This document shows, piece by piece, positions 34,404-43,389 of a stretch of DNA of 64,000 nucleotides. Both the position numbers and the translations under genes were made by a program. The notes beneath the pieces are model-generated. The model searched no databases. It was not told where the DNA came from and saw only the letters and a program-made list of their open reading frames with translations. Position 1 is the stretch's first letter. Each line of letters starts with the position of its first letter. The DNA comes from Bacteroidota bacterium (GTDB lineage: Bacteria > Bacteroidota > Bacteroidia > Bacteroidales > JAAUTT01), in assembly GCA_023429135.1 (NCBI GenBank), contig JAEYWD010000102.1, forward strand, positions 1-64,000. The letters are read 5' to 3'.

Positions 34404-35731
34404 TGGAAAACAACTTTCAAAATCTTGCCTGGATTGATGAGTTTATCTCGAAAGTCCGCCCATACATTTTTGTGCGGACTGAAGACAATATCCTGATCAA
34501 GCGTCCCAACCAGGCAACACAGATAAACGCCACCGGAGCCAGAGTGCTGAAATTTCTTTTAAACGGTGGCACCATCCGCGAACTTCTGGAAAAAACAGGA
34601 ACCGATAAAGCTGAGGAAATTGAAACATTCCTTGTTGCCGTAAAAAGCTTCCTTGAAGGCAAACTCGACGAATTCAGCATGAATCCTGCAGTTGAGAAAA
34701 CATTGTTCACCACAGGTTTTAGTAAGCTGCCTGTGCTTTCTGAGCTTGCACTCACATACGACTGTAACCTGAAATGCCGTTTTTGCTATGCCGGATGCAA
34801 CTGCACAGTTAATCCTGCCAGAAGCGATAAGGAAATGAGTCTTCATGATTTCAAAGCCACCATAAAAGCCATTTACGAGGAAGCAAAAGTCCCTTCGATT
34901 AGTTTTACCGGCGGAGAACCGACACTTCGCCCTGAATTATTGCTGGAATGCATTGCCTATGCCCGTGAACTCGGAATGCGGGTCAACCTGATTTCAAACG
35001 GTACACGAATCGATCAAAAATTTGCAGAAAAGTTAATAGCCGCCGGATTGGATTCGGTTCAGATCAGTATCGAAGGAGTAACTGCGGAAATTCATGATAA
35101 AATAGTTCAGTCGAAGGGAGCTTTCGCGAAAAGCATCAACGCTGTAAAGATCTTCAGGGAGTTGGGCATCCATGTTCACACCAACACCACTTTAAACCGG
35201 CTGAATGCGGAAGAATGCCTTACCCTGCCCGCATTTGTAAAGAACACCCTTCAACTGGAGCGTTTCAGCATGAACCTGATTATACCGGCAGGTAGCGGAG
35301 TGGTGAATTCCGAACTCGTAATACCTTACAGCGAAGTTGGAGAAAAGGTTCTCAGCATTCAGAAGGAAAGTAAAAAGCATAGGGTTGAATTTATGTGGTA
35401 CTCTCCTATCCCAATGTGCATGTTCAACACCATCACCCACGAGTTGGGAAATAAAGGATGTGCGGCCTGCGATGGTTTGATTTCCGTTGCGCCCAACGGT
35501 GATGTACTGCCGTGTGCATCTTATGATCAGCCGGTAGGAAACCTTCGGAAAAATTCGTTCTCAAAAATCTGGAAAGGAACAGAAGCATCATTCTTTCGCA
35601 ATAAAAAATTTGCACACGAAATTTGCCAGCAGTGCGACAGCTTTGCTGTTTGTAACGGAGCATGTCCGCTTTACTGGCGCAATACAGGATACGAAGAATT
35701 ATTAAAAATACATCAATACCAGGCATTATGA
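34403..35731 (+). CDS. Radical SAM/SPASM maturase with N-terminal PqqD-like (RRE) domain
   Basis: A 442-residue enzyme. Start 34403 overlaps the upstream stop (TAATG). Residues 1-90 look like a PqqD/RRE peptide-binding domain (ILIKRPNQATQINATGARVLKFLLNGGTIRELL). The radical SAM motif CxxxCxxC is Cys121, Cys125, Cys128 (YDCNLKCRFCYAGC), with SFTGGEPTL as the GGE motif. The C-terminus is a canonical SPASM domain: Cx9Gx4C (Cys356, Gly366, Cys371) and Cx2Cx5Cx3C (Cys408, 411, 417, 421), so two auxiliary Fe-S clusters are expected. Such enzymes install thioether, C-C or epimerised residues in ribosomal peptides. The preceding gene ends in a CHSA repeat and no small precursor gene is visible, so that tail is the likely substrate. 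Confidence 0.93.
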   Translation: MENNFQNLAWIDEFISKVRPYIFVRTEDNILIKRPNQATQINATGARVLKFLLNGGTIRELLEKTGTDKAEEIETFLVAVKSFLEGKLDEFSMNPAVEKTLFTTGFSKLPVLSELALTYDCNLKCRFCYAGCNCTVNPARSDKEMSLHDFKATIKAIYEEAKVPSISFTGGEPTLRPELLLECIAYARELGMRVNLISNGTRIDQKFAEKLIAAGLDSVQISIEGVTAEIHDKIVQSKGAFAKSINAVKIFRELGIHVHTNTTLNRLNAEECLTLPAFVKNTLQLERFSMNLIIPAGSGVVNSELVIPYSEVGEKVLSIQKESKKHRVEFMWYSPIPMCMFNTITHELGNKGCAACDGLISVAPNGDVLPCASYDQPVGNLRKNSFSKIWKGTEASFFRNKKFAHEICQQCDSFAVCNGACPLYWRNTGYEELLKIHQYQAL

Positions 35732-36675
35732 GCAGTTTATTGTTAACCAAAAGTGAACAGGGAACCATTGTTTTTCATATATGGAAAAACGTCAACTATC
35801 GTATCAGGCTTTTTTTGAGTTTCATTTTAATATTGGGAGGAATTGCACTTCAGTATTATGCAATGAATTTCTTCCCGGGCATAATCCTGGTTTTTGCCGG
35901 AAACCTGCTGTTGCTGGTAAAGGGCTACGATAACCGCATAAAACTGGGAACTTTTGAACATGTAACCGAATGGGTGGCCACCGATCAGGAGCATCTGAAT
36001 AAAATTGTGGAGCTGAACAAAAAAGTGCGTAAATGGGACATCAGCGCCTGGGACATCACAAGCGGACTTGGAGGATTTCTGTTCTTCCTGCTATTGGTTG
36101 CTATTTCGGTGATTTTTGCTGTCAATCCTTTTCATACATACAATCCGGTAATTATTTTAACCGCAAACATTGTTATTCTGCTGGTGCCACACTGGGTTAC
36201 AGGTGTACGTCGCATAACAACGGTTCCTGCTCTTGTAAATAAAATTAATATTTATCAAAATCTTACCGGATTATTCAGGGAAAAACTAAAGGATGACAGT
36301 ATTAGCTTTTTGATGTTTTTGAAAGGGAAGGACAAAAAAATGCCGGCCGATGTGAAGATGAAAATCAAATTTAATAATCAAACTGAAGATTTTTTAGGGA
36401 TGTACGCTCAAATATCGGTAAACAATGTGCAAGGCAAGGATTATCCATACTTTTATGTGGTGCTGGTAGCAAAAGAAAGTTCCGGATTACTCAGTTCCAA
36501 ATTGAAAAACATGGCCGTGCCCAAAAATATTATTACTGATTTTAGTCGCGAAAACGATGCGGAAATCCTGGTCATCCGTCAGTACACCACTAACAAAAGC
36601 GGGTACTACACAAACGGTGATGCCATTCAGGTAATATTTGAAACGGGATTGGCAGCGGGAAGGAAGTTATTTTAA
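35728..36675 (+). CDS. Four-TM membrane protein of unknown family
   Basis: A 315-residue protein starting at 35728, whose ATGA overlap with the radical SAM stop shows translational coupling. Two pairs of hydrophobic segments are visible: IRLFLSFILILGGIALQYYA and PGIILVFAGNLLLLVKG (about 30-70), then GGFLFFLLLVAISVIFAV and VIILTANIVILLVPHWV (about 110-160). A cytoplasmic, partly beta-rich domain of about 150 residues follows (MYAQISVNNVQGKDYPYFYVVLVA). I recognise no family. Its fixed place suggests that it works with the CHSA-tail protein, for example as a membrane partner or transporter component; that is inference. Confidence 0.8.
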   Translation: MSSLLLTKSEQGTIVFHIWKNVNYRIRLFLSFILILGGIALQYYAMNFFPGIILVFAGNLLLLVKGYDNRIKLGTFEHVTEWVATDQEHLNKIVELNKKVRKWDISAWDITSGLGGFLFFLLLVAISVIFAVNPFHTYNPVIILTANIVILLVPHWVTGVRRITTVPALVNKINIYQNLTGLFREKLKDDSISFLMFLKGKDKKMPADVKMKIKFNNQTEDFLGMYAQISVNNVQGKDYPYFYVVLVAKESSGLLSSKLKNMAVPKNIITDFSRENDAEILVIRQYTTNKSGYYTNGDAIQVIFETGLAAGRKLF

Positions 36676-36708
36676 GCTCCATAGGAGCGAAAACATAAAT
36701 TTCAAATT

Positions 36709-37056
36709 ATGGAAATAAAACTCATCAAAAAAGATGCAACTACCATTGCAGAAGTTACTGCCAATAACATCATCATCTCCGAAGTCCAGGACGCCCTGGA
36801 TATCATGGCCGATTGCAGCTATCAGGGTGCAGAGAAAATTATCTTTTATGAAAAGAACCTCCACCCGGACTTTTTCGATTTAAAGACTAAATTGGCTGGC
36901 GATATATTGCAGAAATTTTCCAATTACCGTATGTGCATGGCCATCATAGGCGATTTCTCAAAATATACAAGCAAAAGCCTCCGCGATTTTATTTACGAAA
37001 GCAACAAAGGAGGCAGAATCAAGTTTGTGTCCAGCCTGGAGGAGGCTTTGAAATAA
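36709..37056 (+). CDS. DUF4180 domain-containing protein
   Basis: A 115-residue soluble protein matching DUF4180 in length and pattern: alternating strands and helices, ISEVQDALDIMADCSYQGAEKIIFYEKNLHPDFFDLKT, ILQKFSNYRMCMAIIGDF and RDFIYESNKGGRIKFV near the end. The fold resembles the SpoIIAA/STAS-like type. Function is unknown. It follows the four-TM gene by 33 nt on the same strand and may belong to the same transcript, but DUF4180 genes also occur alone. Confidence 0.8.
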   Translation: MEIKLIKKDATTIAEVTANNIIISEVQDALDIMADCSYQGAEKIIFYEKNLHPDFFDLKTKLAGDILQKFSNYRMCMAIIGDFSKYTSKSLRDFIYESNKGGRIKFVSSLEEALK

Positions 37057-37175
37057 TAGCCTATTCTTTTATCTTGACGGTAGTCCAATTACTTTATTAT
37101 CAGACTGCTAAACGTAGCAGGACGCAACACCGATCTGTCAGTGGTCCGTGGTCTGTCGACCGTCAGACTAACTAC

Positions 37176-40100
37176 CTAAATATCCCACTCACAAACCGAT
37201 TCAATATAATCCCTACTCCCATCATTCACCCAGGCATCCAGTTGAGCCGGATCTTTCAACTGCTGACCGCGTTTACGGGAAACAACCAGGTAGCCACACT
37301 GCAAATCGGGCATTGAACTCATATCGCCCCACAATTTTTCAATTTGTGCAACGGAGTAAATATCTTCCTGACCATGTCCCCAACGGTATTTCACATCCTT
37401 AATGGTCACATACGATGGAATTTTCCGGGCAATCTTCCGAACAGCCTCCGAGAGTTCCTCCTCGTTTTTGCTAAGCAGTTCATCGCGTTTAATGCCGAAA
37501 AGTTCCAACAGCTTATCCACATGAATCCAGGTGGTGAGTGTGCTGTAATAACGCAATGCTAGCTCATCATCTTCATGCGGTTGGGCAAGGCCTTCCAGTA
37601 ATCGTACTTTCCCGTTGATGCGCGCCAGTCCGCCTCCACGATCGTCCATCCGGCGGGGTATCACTTCAAAAGTAAGCGCATTGCCCGATTGAATATGATA
37701 ACCCAAAGCTGCAGCATCCACATCGGCACCTAAAGTATCGACATTATGCAACAAAATATGCTCAACACCGGGATTTTCCTTCAGAAGCTTTGCAAGCACG
37801 CCGTTCCTCAGAATATTGGGGAATTCGAACCAGTGCCCAAGTGGCGTTAACCGTTGCTGCGTAAGATTGTCGATATAATCGCTGCCTTCACCTTTCGACT
37901 TTGCCCAGCCAATCATCGACATACGAACTGCCTCGCGCACTTTCTGCTTGTTTTCGTCGAGCTGTTCCTGCGGCATCTCTTCCCACAAAAAGCGCAAGTC
38001 ACGCTCCATAGGAATAAACCTCTGTCCTATCGACTTCCCTGCCGACAGATAAATATTTCCTTTATAGTTGAAGTTAGAATTGTGTTTCAGAGCTTCGTCA
38101 ATGTCATGATGCGTTAGATAGCTTGTAGCCACAAGAAAAGGAATGGAAGTATTGAACCGACTGGCTGTTTTCTGATTCTTTGCCAGATGAATTTCCAGGA
38201 AAGACCGATGACGTCCCTGAAGCATCACAAACGGGTTGATGGCTTTGATAACTCCTGCTCCTTTTGTCCAGCGGCTGCCAACTCCTGCAGCAAGGCACAT
38301 CACGGCTACTTTTCCACTCTGAAGGGCCTTCTCTCCCGTTGATTTTTCACTTTGCAACTTTTCGAGAAAAACTACTTCCGACTCATTCACATCTTCAATT
38401 ATGGTTTCAGCGGGAAGCTTATTACGCGACAAACCGATGCGGCCTTTGATAAGGTCGTTTCTGATCTGCTCATGCTGGATAAAGTCGAAACCATTTTCCT
38501 TTTTGATCCTGTCGGTTTCTTCGTTCTGTTTTATCCGGTCTTTCGATTCAATGTTGGATGAAAATTTGAAGAGATTGGTAACAATGGACCGTAGCATCGG
38601 GAAAGCTTCATCGTTCGACGAACTATGAGCGGTAATCCTGTCAATTTCAACCTTTCGGATTTCAGGAAAAGTTTCCAGGTTGCCCCGAACGATCTTTGGA
38701 ATATGAAAAGCATAATAGGCGGCAGGCATCAAAGCGTGGTTGCCTTCCAATAACTTAGAAACCGATCCGTTTTTGTTGATGCTGAAATTATAAACAACCG
38801 GCTCCATGGCAAACGGAAGCGCAGCCGACATCTCCTTTTTTGTTGTTTTGAGAATGTTGAGAATATCTTCTTTGGCCTTATCGTAAACAGTGGGATCGAC
38901 ATACATCCCCATGCCGCCTCCCGACATCCCCCCAAGCATCAAAAAGCCCCAGTATTGCGGCCCGAAAGCCTGAGAAGCTTTTTTTATGATGGTTTCGGTA
39001 AAATGTGTGGTTGCCCAGGGGATAATGGTTTTTATCGGTCCATCGAAGTTCTGACTTGTATACGCAGCCAACTGCCGGATATTGCCTTCTTTTAATATCT
39101 CCAGAATCTGATCGTAAATAATATTGGCTTTCTGGCGGCCAATCCATTCCTGATTTTGGCGAAGCAGATATTTCTCAGTCACCATTTCGAGAATCGGACC
39201 GACATTAGATGCCATTCCTCCGTGCATCAGCACGAGCGACTTCGTCAGTTTTTCTTCAAACTGTGGATGAAGATATGAATCCTTCAGAACCCTGTGTTTT
39301 GGAAGCAAACAACCGCGACTGATATTGAATTCCGGATCGCCTTCAGCAGCGAGAGTGCCTTCAATGGCTTTTACGCCTGTCCATATACCTCCCGAATCCT
39401 GCCAGCCACCGCCCGAACCGCCGAGCCATTCGCCCAGAATAGCTCTTGAAGCAATTAACCGGCGCTCCTGCTCGTTAAGTTCCCCTTCGAGTTTTTGTGT
39501 TTGCTGGGTGGCGCGCATCAAACAACTGATCATGGATGCCAGCAGGTTTGTCGACACTGCCAGTCGTGAACCCTTTGGAATATCGTTAACTTTGGTTACA
39601 AGCTCCAGTCCCATTCCGGGAGAGATCAAACTCCCCAAAATTTCTGCAATGGTTTGATTGGTACCTTCGAATGACGGAGGAATAATACCCGATGCAATTA
39701 CCGCCGCTTTTAAAAGGCTCAGGTAATCGTTTCCGAAATTGAAAAGATCGTGAAGCTGTGTGATGTCTTTGCTGTCTTTCAGGTCGAGTGCAGTTACACG
39801 GAGTACAGGTTCGTTTATAACACGCACATAAGTTTCGAGCGGAGGTTTGATGTCCTTGTCGCGGCCATAAACGCCCAAATCGATAGAAACATTGATCACC
39901 CTGGCACCTTCAGGATAATCCATACCCAGGAAGAAAATATCCGACCAGCCGCTATGGGTCAAATCCATTCGCACTGCAGTAACTTCGCGAAGTATAGGGT
40001 ACAGCAACGAACCGTCGTTGCGGACTAACATTTTAGGATGAATTTTCAGCGGATGTTCATCGTACCTTCCTACCCGGAACATCCATTGGTTGCCGCGGCT

Positions 40101-40514
40101 TGAGCGCACACTTTTCCGTACCTGGTCGGCAAGAATCTGAAATGTGAGATGATGATAGCTTTCAGCTAAACAGGAGAAAAGATTGGCATTTGGGCCAGAG
40201 ACAGCAGCTTCGTTGAGAAAGATGCTAATGGCCTTTTCAAAGTTACGCTTCAACAGATTTTCGAATCCTTCAGGAGGTATAGTTCCAATGGGCGGAAAAC
40301 TACCCGACTCCATCAGAAAAAACCGGTAGCCTGAATAAAGAAATATGCAGGCTCTCACCCTTTCGTAAAGATTGGAAGTCTGTTTTCTGAAAGTATCAAG
40401 TTCTGCAAAAGCCTGTAAAAGTTCTTTGGGCGAATAATCCCTGCAAATATTCGAAAACGATCTGTTCCGAATTGCAGAATCCTGAGATATAATGGTTTGT
40501 ATAAAAGGGTTCAT
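37176..40514 (-). CDS. Bifunctional GHMP sugar kinase / UDP-sugar pyrophosphorylase fusion
   Basis: A 1112-residue fusion. Residues about 150-600 form a GHMP kinase of the L-fucokinase type: IPKGSRLAVSTNLLASM (311-328), GGSGGGWQDSGGIWTG (365-380) and LGGMSGGGMGMYV (527-539). Residues about 730-1100 form a UDPGP-type nucleotidylyltransferase (PF01704-like) with LAAGVGSRWTKG (741-752), an LLHNVDTLGADVD acceptor loop and RRMDDRGGG. The order kinase then pyrophosphorylase is the reverse of Bacteroides Fkp. The likely task is sugar to sugar-1-phosphate to NDP-sugar in one chain; the sugar is unknown. In GHMP motif 1 the Gly-rich loop is altered (LAVST in place of LGTSS), so kinase activity needs testing. 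A nucleotidyltransferase gene lies 10 nt upstream. Confidence 0.8.
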   Translation of the reverse strand: MNPFIQTIISQDSAIRNRSFSNICRDYSPKELLQAFAELDTFRKQTSNLYERVRACIFLYSGYRFFLMESGSFPPIGTIPPEGFENLLKRNFEKAISIFLNEAAVSGPNANLFSCLAESYHHLTFQILADQVRKSVRSSRGNQWMFRVGRYDEHPLKIHPKMLVRNDGSLLYPILREVTAVRMDLTHSGWSDIFFLGMDYPEGARVINVSIDLGVYGRDKDIKPPLETYVRVINEPVLRVTALDLKDSKDITQLHDLFNFGNDYLSLLKAAVIASGIIPPSFEGTNQTIAEILGSLISPGMGLELVTKVNDIPKGSRLAVSTNLLASMISCLMRATQQTQKLEGELNEQERRLIASRAILGEWLGGSGGGWQDSGGIWTGVKAIEGTLAAEGDPEFNISRGCLLPKHRVLKDSYLHPQFEEKLTKSLVLMHGGMASNVGPILEMVTEKYLLRQNQEWIGRQKANIIYDQILEILKEGNIRQLAAYTSQNFDGPIKTIIPWATTHFTETIIKKASQAFGPQYWGFLMLGGMSGGGMGMYVDPTVYDKAKEDILNILKTTKKEMSAALPFAMEPVVYNFSINKNGSVSKLLEGNHALMPAAYYAFHIPKIVRGNLETFPEIRKVEIDRITAHSSSNDEAFPMLRSIVTNLFKFSSNIESKDRIKQNEETDRIKKENGFDFIQHEQIRNDLIKGRIGLSRNKLPAETIIEDVNESEVVFLEKLQSEKSTGEKALQSGKVAVMCLAAGVGSRWTKGAGVIKAINPFVMLQGRHRSFLEIHLAKNQKTASRFNTSIPFLVATSYLTHHDIDEALKHNSNFNYKGNIYLSAGKSIGQRFIPMERDLRFLWEEMPQEQLDENKQKVREAVRMSMIGWAKSKGEGSDYIDNLTQQRLTPLGHWFEFPNILRNGVLAKLLKENPGVEHILLHNVDTLGADVDAAALGYHIQSGNALTFEVIPRRMDDRGGGLARINGKVRLLEGLAQPHEDDELALRYYSTLTTWIHVDKLLELFGIKRDELLSKNEEELSEAVRKIARKIPSYVTIKDVKYRWGHGQEDIYSVAQIEKLWGDMSSMPDLQCGYLVVSRKRGQQLKDPAQLDAWVNDGSRDYIESVCEWDI

Positions 40515-40524
40515 CTTTCAGTTG

Positions 40525-41475
40525 TTAAAGTTCAACCTTTTTACCTGTTTCGGCTAAAATCTGAACCATTTGGGTAAGAACCTCATCGCGCATATCGCTG
40601 GCGAGTCCCAATGCAATCTGCGACAACATCAACCCCAGTTTTTTACTTGTATCGTAGCGGTTGCCTTTCATTTCCAGTGCCAGGTATTTATCGGTCCGGG
40701 CCATTTCTTCAAGAGCCGGAGTTAGTAAAACATTGGCAGGTTGTTTCTCAACAGTTTCTTTTAAAATATCGAATACCGAGGGCTTGAATACATGCATGCC
40801 AAAAAAGCAAAGATAATAGCCAGCGCGTAAACCGGGTGTTTGCAGCTCCAGTTCAGCCTGACTCACTGACGGTTTTTCGATGATCTTTTCAATCTGATAA
40901 ATGCCATTATAGTTGAGCAAAGCTTTTCCGGTAAGGGTACCGTATTTCCCAATCTGATGCTCAATAGTTGGATTCACCGCCGAAACAGAACATTCTTCCT
41001 GAACTGCAAGTTCGATCAACTGACGGGCACAGCGCTTTCCTTTAATATCGGAAACATACAGGTAATCGCCTAACAGCAACAAAAAAGGTTCGTTGTTTAC
41101 AAATTGCCTGGCCTGGTAAACGGCATGACCATACCCGCGGGGTTCAGCCTGGACCGAAAACGATAAGCGGTCCATCAGGTTTTTAATATTTGCCGCCTGC
41201 TGTTGCGCCCACCCGGCACCTTTGAAAGATGTTTCAAGCGTTTTCTGCAAACTGCGGAAATTTTCAACATACTTGATTTCATCGTCGGGAGCACAAACAA
41301 TGCATATTTCCTCCACCCCGCTCGACAGCGCTTCTTCGGCAATAATCTGAATAATGGGTTTGTTTATCCCATCGATATCCACCATGGGTAACATGGATTT
41401 CTGAACCGTGTCGGCAACCGGGTACAATCTTTCACCGCGTGCACCGGCAGTAATAACAGCTTTTTTGACAATCAT
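40525..41475 (-). CDS. GalU-like nucleotidyltransferase
   Basis: A 316-residue cytoplasmic nucleotidyltransferase of the NTP_transferase family (PF00483). The N-terminal signature is AVITAGARGERLYPVADTVQKSMLPMVD, followed by LLLLGDYLYVS for the metal Asp and a GYGHAVYQARQF uridine loop. It resembles UTP-glucose-1-phosphate uridylyltransferase (GalU). It sits 10 nt before the kinase/pyrophosphorylase fusion in one operon, so the two probably make or interconvert nucleotide sugars together. Confidence 0.85.
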   Translation of the reverse strand: MIVKKAVITAGARGERLYPVADTVQKSMLPMVDIDGINKPIIQIIAEEALSSGVEEICIVCAPDDEIKYVENFRSLQKTLETSFKGAGWAQQQAANIKNLMDRLSFSVQAEPRGYGHAVYQARQFVNNEPFLLLLGDYLYVSDIKGKRCARQLIELAVQEECSVSAVNPTIEHQIGKYGTLTGKALLNYNGIYQIEKIIEKPSVSQAELELQTPGLRAGYYLCFFGMHVFKPSVFDILKETVEKQPANVLLTPALEEMARTDKYLALEMKGNRYDTSKKLGLMLSQIALGLASDMRDEVLTQMVQILAETGKKVEL

Positions 41476-41527
41476 ACAATGAAATTCGTTTTAGGATATG
41501 TAAAATTCGCAACTATCTTGAGAAATA

Positions 41528-42361
41528 TCAAACAGCTTTGAATAATCTATTGCTATCAGCGGCAAGTGAATAGGTAAACTCACGGATCTTATCGGCCCAT
41601 TGCTGGTGCGTATGGCTTTTATCTAGCATTTCGTGTGCAATTGGTTTACCGATGATTACTTTGATAGTTTTACCTTTCTTATTAAACATTTCGTGTGGTA
41701 ATAAGATTAGCTCCAAAGTAAGTTTTATACCAAAAAACTTTCTGATGCTGCTCACAGCATAGAATAACAGTGAATTTGTGCCAATAAAGTGAATGGGAAC
41801 AATATCCCGCTTATGAGTAATGGCTTTGCTTACAAAGCTTTTCTGCCAGGCACAATCCTGAACTTTCCAATGATATTTCCTCGATACCTCTCCCGCCGGG
41901 AAATGAGTTATAGCTGTTTGTGAGGCATATAACTCGTCAAGTGCTGCAATACGTTCCTTTGTGTTGATACCAAAAACATTCACTGCAAAAATAAAGGGCC
42001 TTAGGGGAGGCACAAACATAAAGGCATCGTTGCCAATAGCTTTCAAAGCGTCATATTTACTTGCTACAGTATGGGTAATGATTAATCCGTCGACTACACC
42101 GAAAGGATGGTTTGCAACGAAAATACATTTACTGGTTTCAGGAAGGTTTTCTTTTCCGTGAATATCGAGTGTGATCCTGAATTCTCCAAGCATTTTCTCC
42201 AGGAAACTTAAACCTTCAGTATCCTTGTATTTTTCGAGAATACGATTCATTTCCTTCTCCCGGATAATTTTTTTCAGCAAACTGATTACAAATCCCGGAA
42301 GTGTACGCAAAGCTTTACTGTCGCTTCCACGAATTATCCTGGCAATATCGATATACTCCAT
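41528..42361 (-). CDS. Lysophospholipid acyltransferase family protein (PlsC/COG3176-like)
   Basis: A 277-residue protein with the acyltransferase active-site block FVANHPFGVVDGL and a second block, THFPAGEVSRKYHWKVQD. The His-to-Asp spacing (Hx5D) is the one seen in the lyso-ornithine/glycine lipid acyltransferase group (NHPLGGLDG) rather than the Hx4D of PlsC. It probably acylates a lyso-lipid at the membrane; which one is unknown. It is 52 nt downstream of the stop-start region of no related gene, so it is likely monocistronic. Confidence 0.8.
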   Translation of the reverse strand: MEYIDIARIIRGSDSKALRTLPGFVISLLKKIIREKEMNRILEKYKDTEGLSFLEKMLGEFRITLDIHGKENLPETSKCIFVANHPFGVVDGLIITHTVASKYDALKAIGNDAFMFVPPLRPFIFAVNVFGINTKERIAALDELYASQTAITHFPAGEVSRKYHWKVQDCAWQKSFVSKAITHKRDIVPIHFIGTNSLLFYAVSSIRKFFGIKLTLELILLPHEMFNKKGKTIKVIIGKPIAHEMLDKSHTHQQWADKIREFTYSLAADSNRLFKAV

Positions 42362-42423
42362 TTAAAATTATTAAGGCTATTCTGCAATAGTAATAACAAT
42401 TTCGGTGTGTTCAAAAAAAAGAG

Positions 42424-43203
42424 CTAAAACATGAAACTAAGTCCTTCCTTCATAGCCTGGTTATACCTCTGCCTGTCGAACGAATAGAGGGTTGGAGCTC
42501 TGTGTGGACCAATGTTGCGCCGTTCATCAAGTTTTTTCAAAATATTGAACGAAAGTATTTTCTTTTGAAAATTTCTTCTGTCGAGTTTACGGCCAAGTAT
42601 GGTTTCGTAAAGCCCTAAAAGTTCAGGAAGGGTAAATTTTTCGGGTAACAAATTGAAACCGACAGGATGATGAAACGTTTGAAACCGCAATTCTTTCAAG
42701 GCTCTTTGGAGAATCTGATTATGATCGAAAAATAAATGGGGCACGGAGGCAATGTCGCACCATTCACACTTGTCGGAAAGCGCATCGGGTTTAGGTTTAA
42801 CTTTTGAATATTCCACAAGTGCAAAATATCCTACCGAAACCATACGGTCGAACATCCAATTATCGGCTTTAACTTCCTTCTCAAAAATCTTTGAAAACAT
42901 CTCTCTCTCGCTGGCAAGACTTTTCACACGATCAGTTTCACCAAAAGTATAAAACTGCTGAAGGTAAATTTTACTCAGACCGGTACGCTCCTTCAAGATA
43001 CGTTTGGCCGATTCGTCTACCGATTCATCGCGCAATACATATCCACCCGGCAAACACCAGCCTTCCACTGTTTTCCAACGGTTTAATAAAACTTTTAACT
43101 GATTTTTATGAAATCCGAAAATTACACAGTCAACCGACAGGTTCGGAAGGAACCACTTTGGCCCCTCTTCCATAAAATTTATCATCTCCAACTTATTGTC
43201 CAT
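42424..43203 (-). CDS. Nudix-domain transcriptional regulator (NrtR/AraR-like)
   Basis: A 259-residue protein; I start it at 43203 (MDNKLEMINF), since the 39 residues in front are AT-rich and unlike the family. Residues about 20-165 form a Nudix domain (VDCVIFGFHKNQLKVLLNRW, GWCLPGGYVLRDES). The Nudix box is degenerate: the canonical REUxEE reads RILKER, so two of three catalytic Glu are missing, as in regulators of the NrtR/AraR type. The C-terminal part is a winged helix (LTLPELLGLYE-like FTLPELLGLYETILGRKLDRRNFQKKIL). It is divergent from a GH3 beta-glucosidase, which is the likely target; in Bacteroides the related AraR controls arabinose genes. Confidence 0.85.
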   Translation of the reverse strand: MDNKLEMINFMEEGPKWFLPNLSVDCVIFGFHKNQLKVLLNRWKTVEGWCLPGGYVLRDESVDESAKRILKERTGLSKIYLQQFYTFGETDRVKSLASEREMFSKIFEKEVKADNWMFDRMVSVGYFALVEYSKVKPKPDALSDKCEWCDIASVPHLFFDHNQILQRALKELRFQTFHHPVGFNLLPEKFTLPELLGLYETILGRKLDRRNFQKKILSFNILKKLDERRNIGPHRAPTLYSFDRQRYNQAMKEGLSFMF

Positions 43204-43389
43204 GAAACTGATTAATATTTTTAATTGTGTATATTTTACATTATAGAATTTTGTTGTAATATTGCCATTATATATTGCTAAATTAGTTTCAGACTCCAAT
43301 ATTACACATTTCTTTTTCAAAATATTACGTCTGATTATCTTAAATGCGTATTCGATAAAAAAGATTTTGTTTAACTAACATAATTAATC

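Noticed and set aside
37057..37175. Possible regulatory or coding content between DUF4180 and the kinase fusion
   Set aside because: Only short GGTC/GACC repeats are visible, too weak to name; no terminator with a T-run was found.
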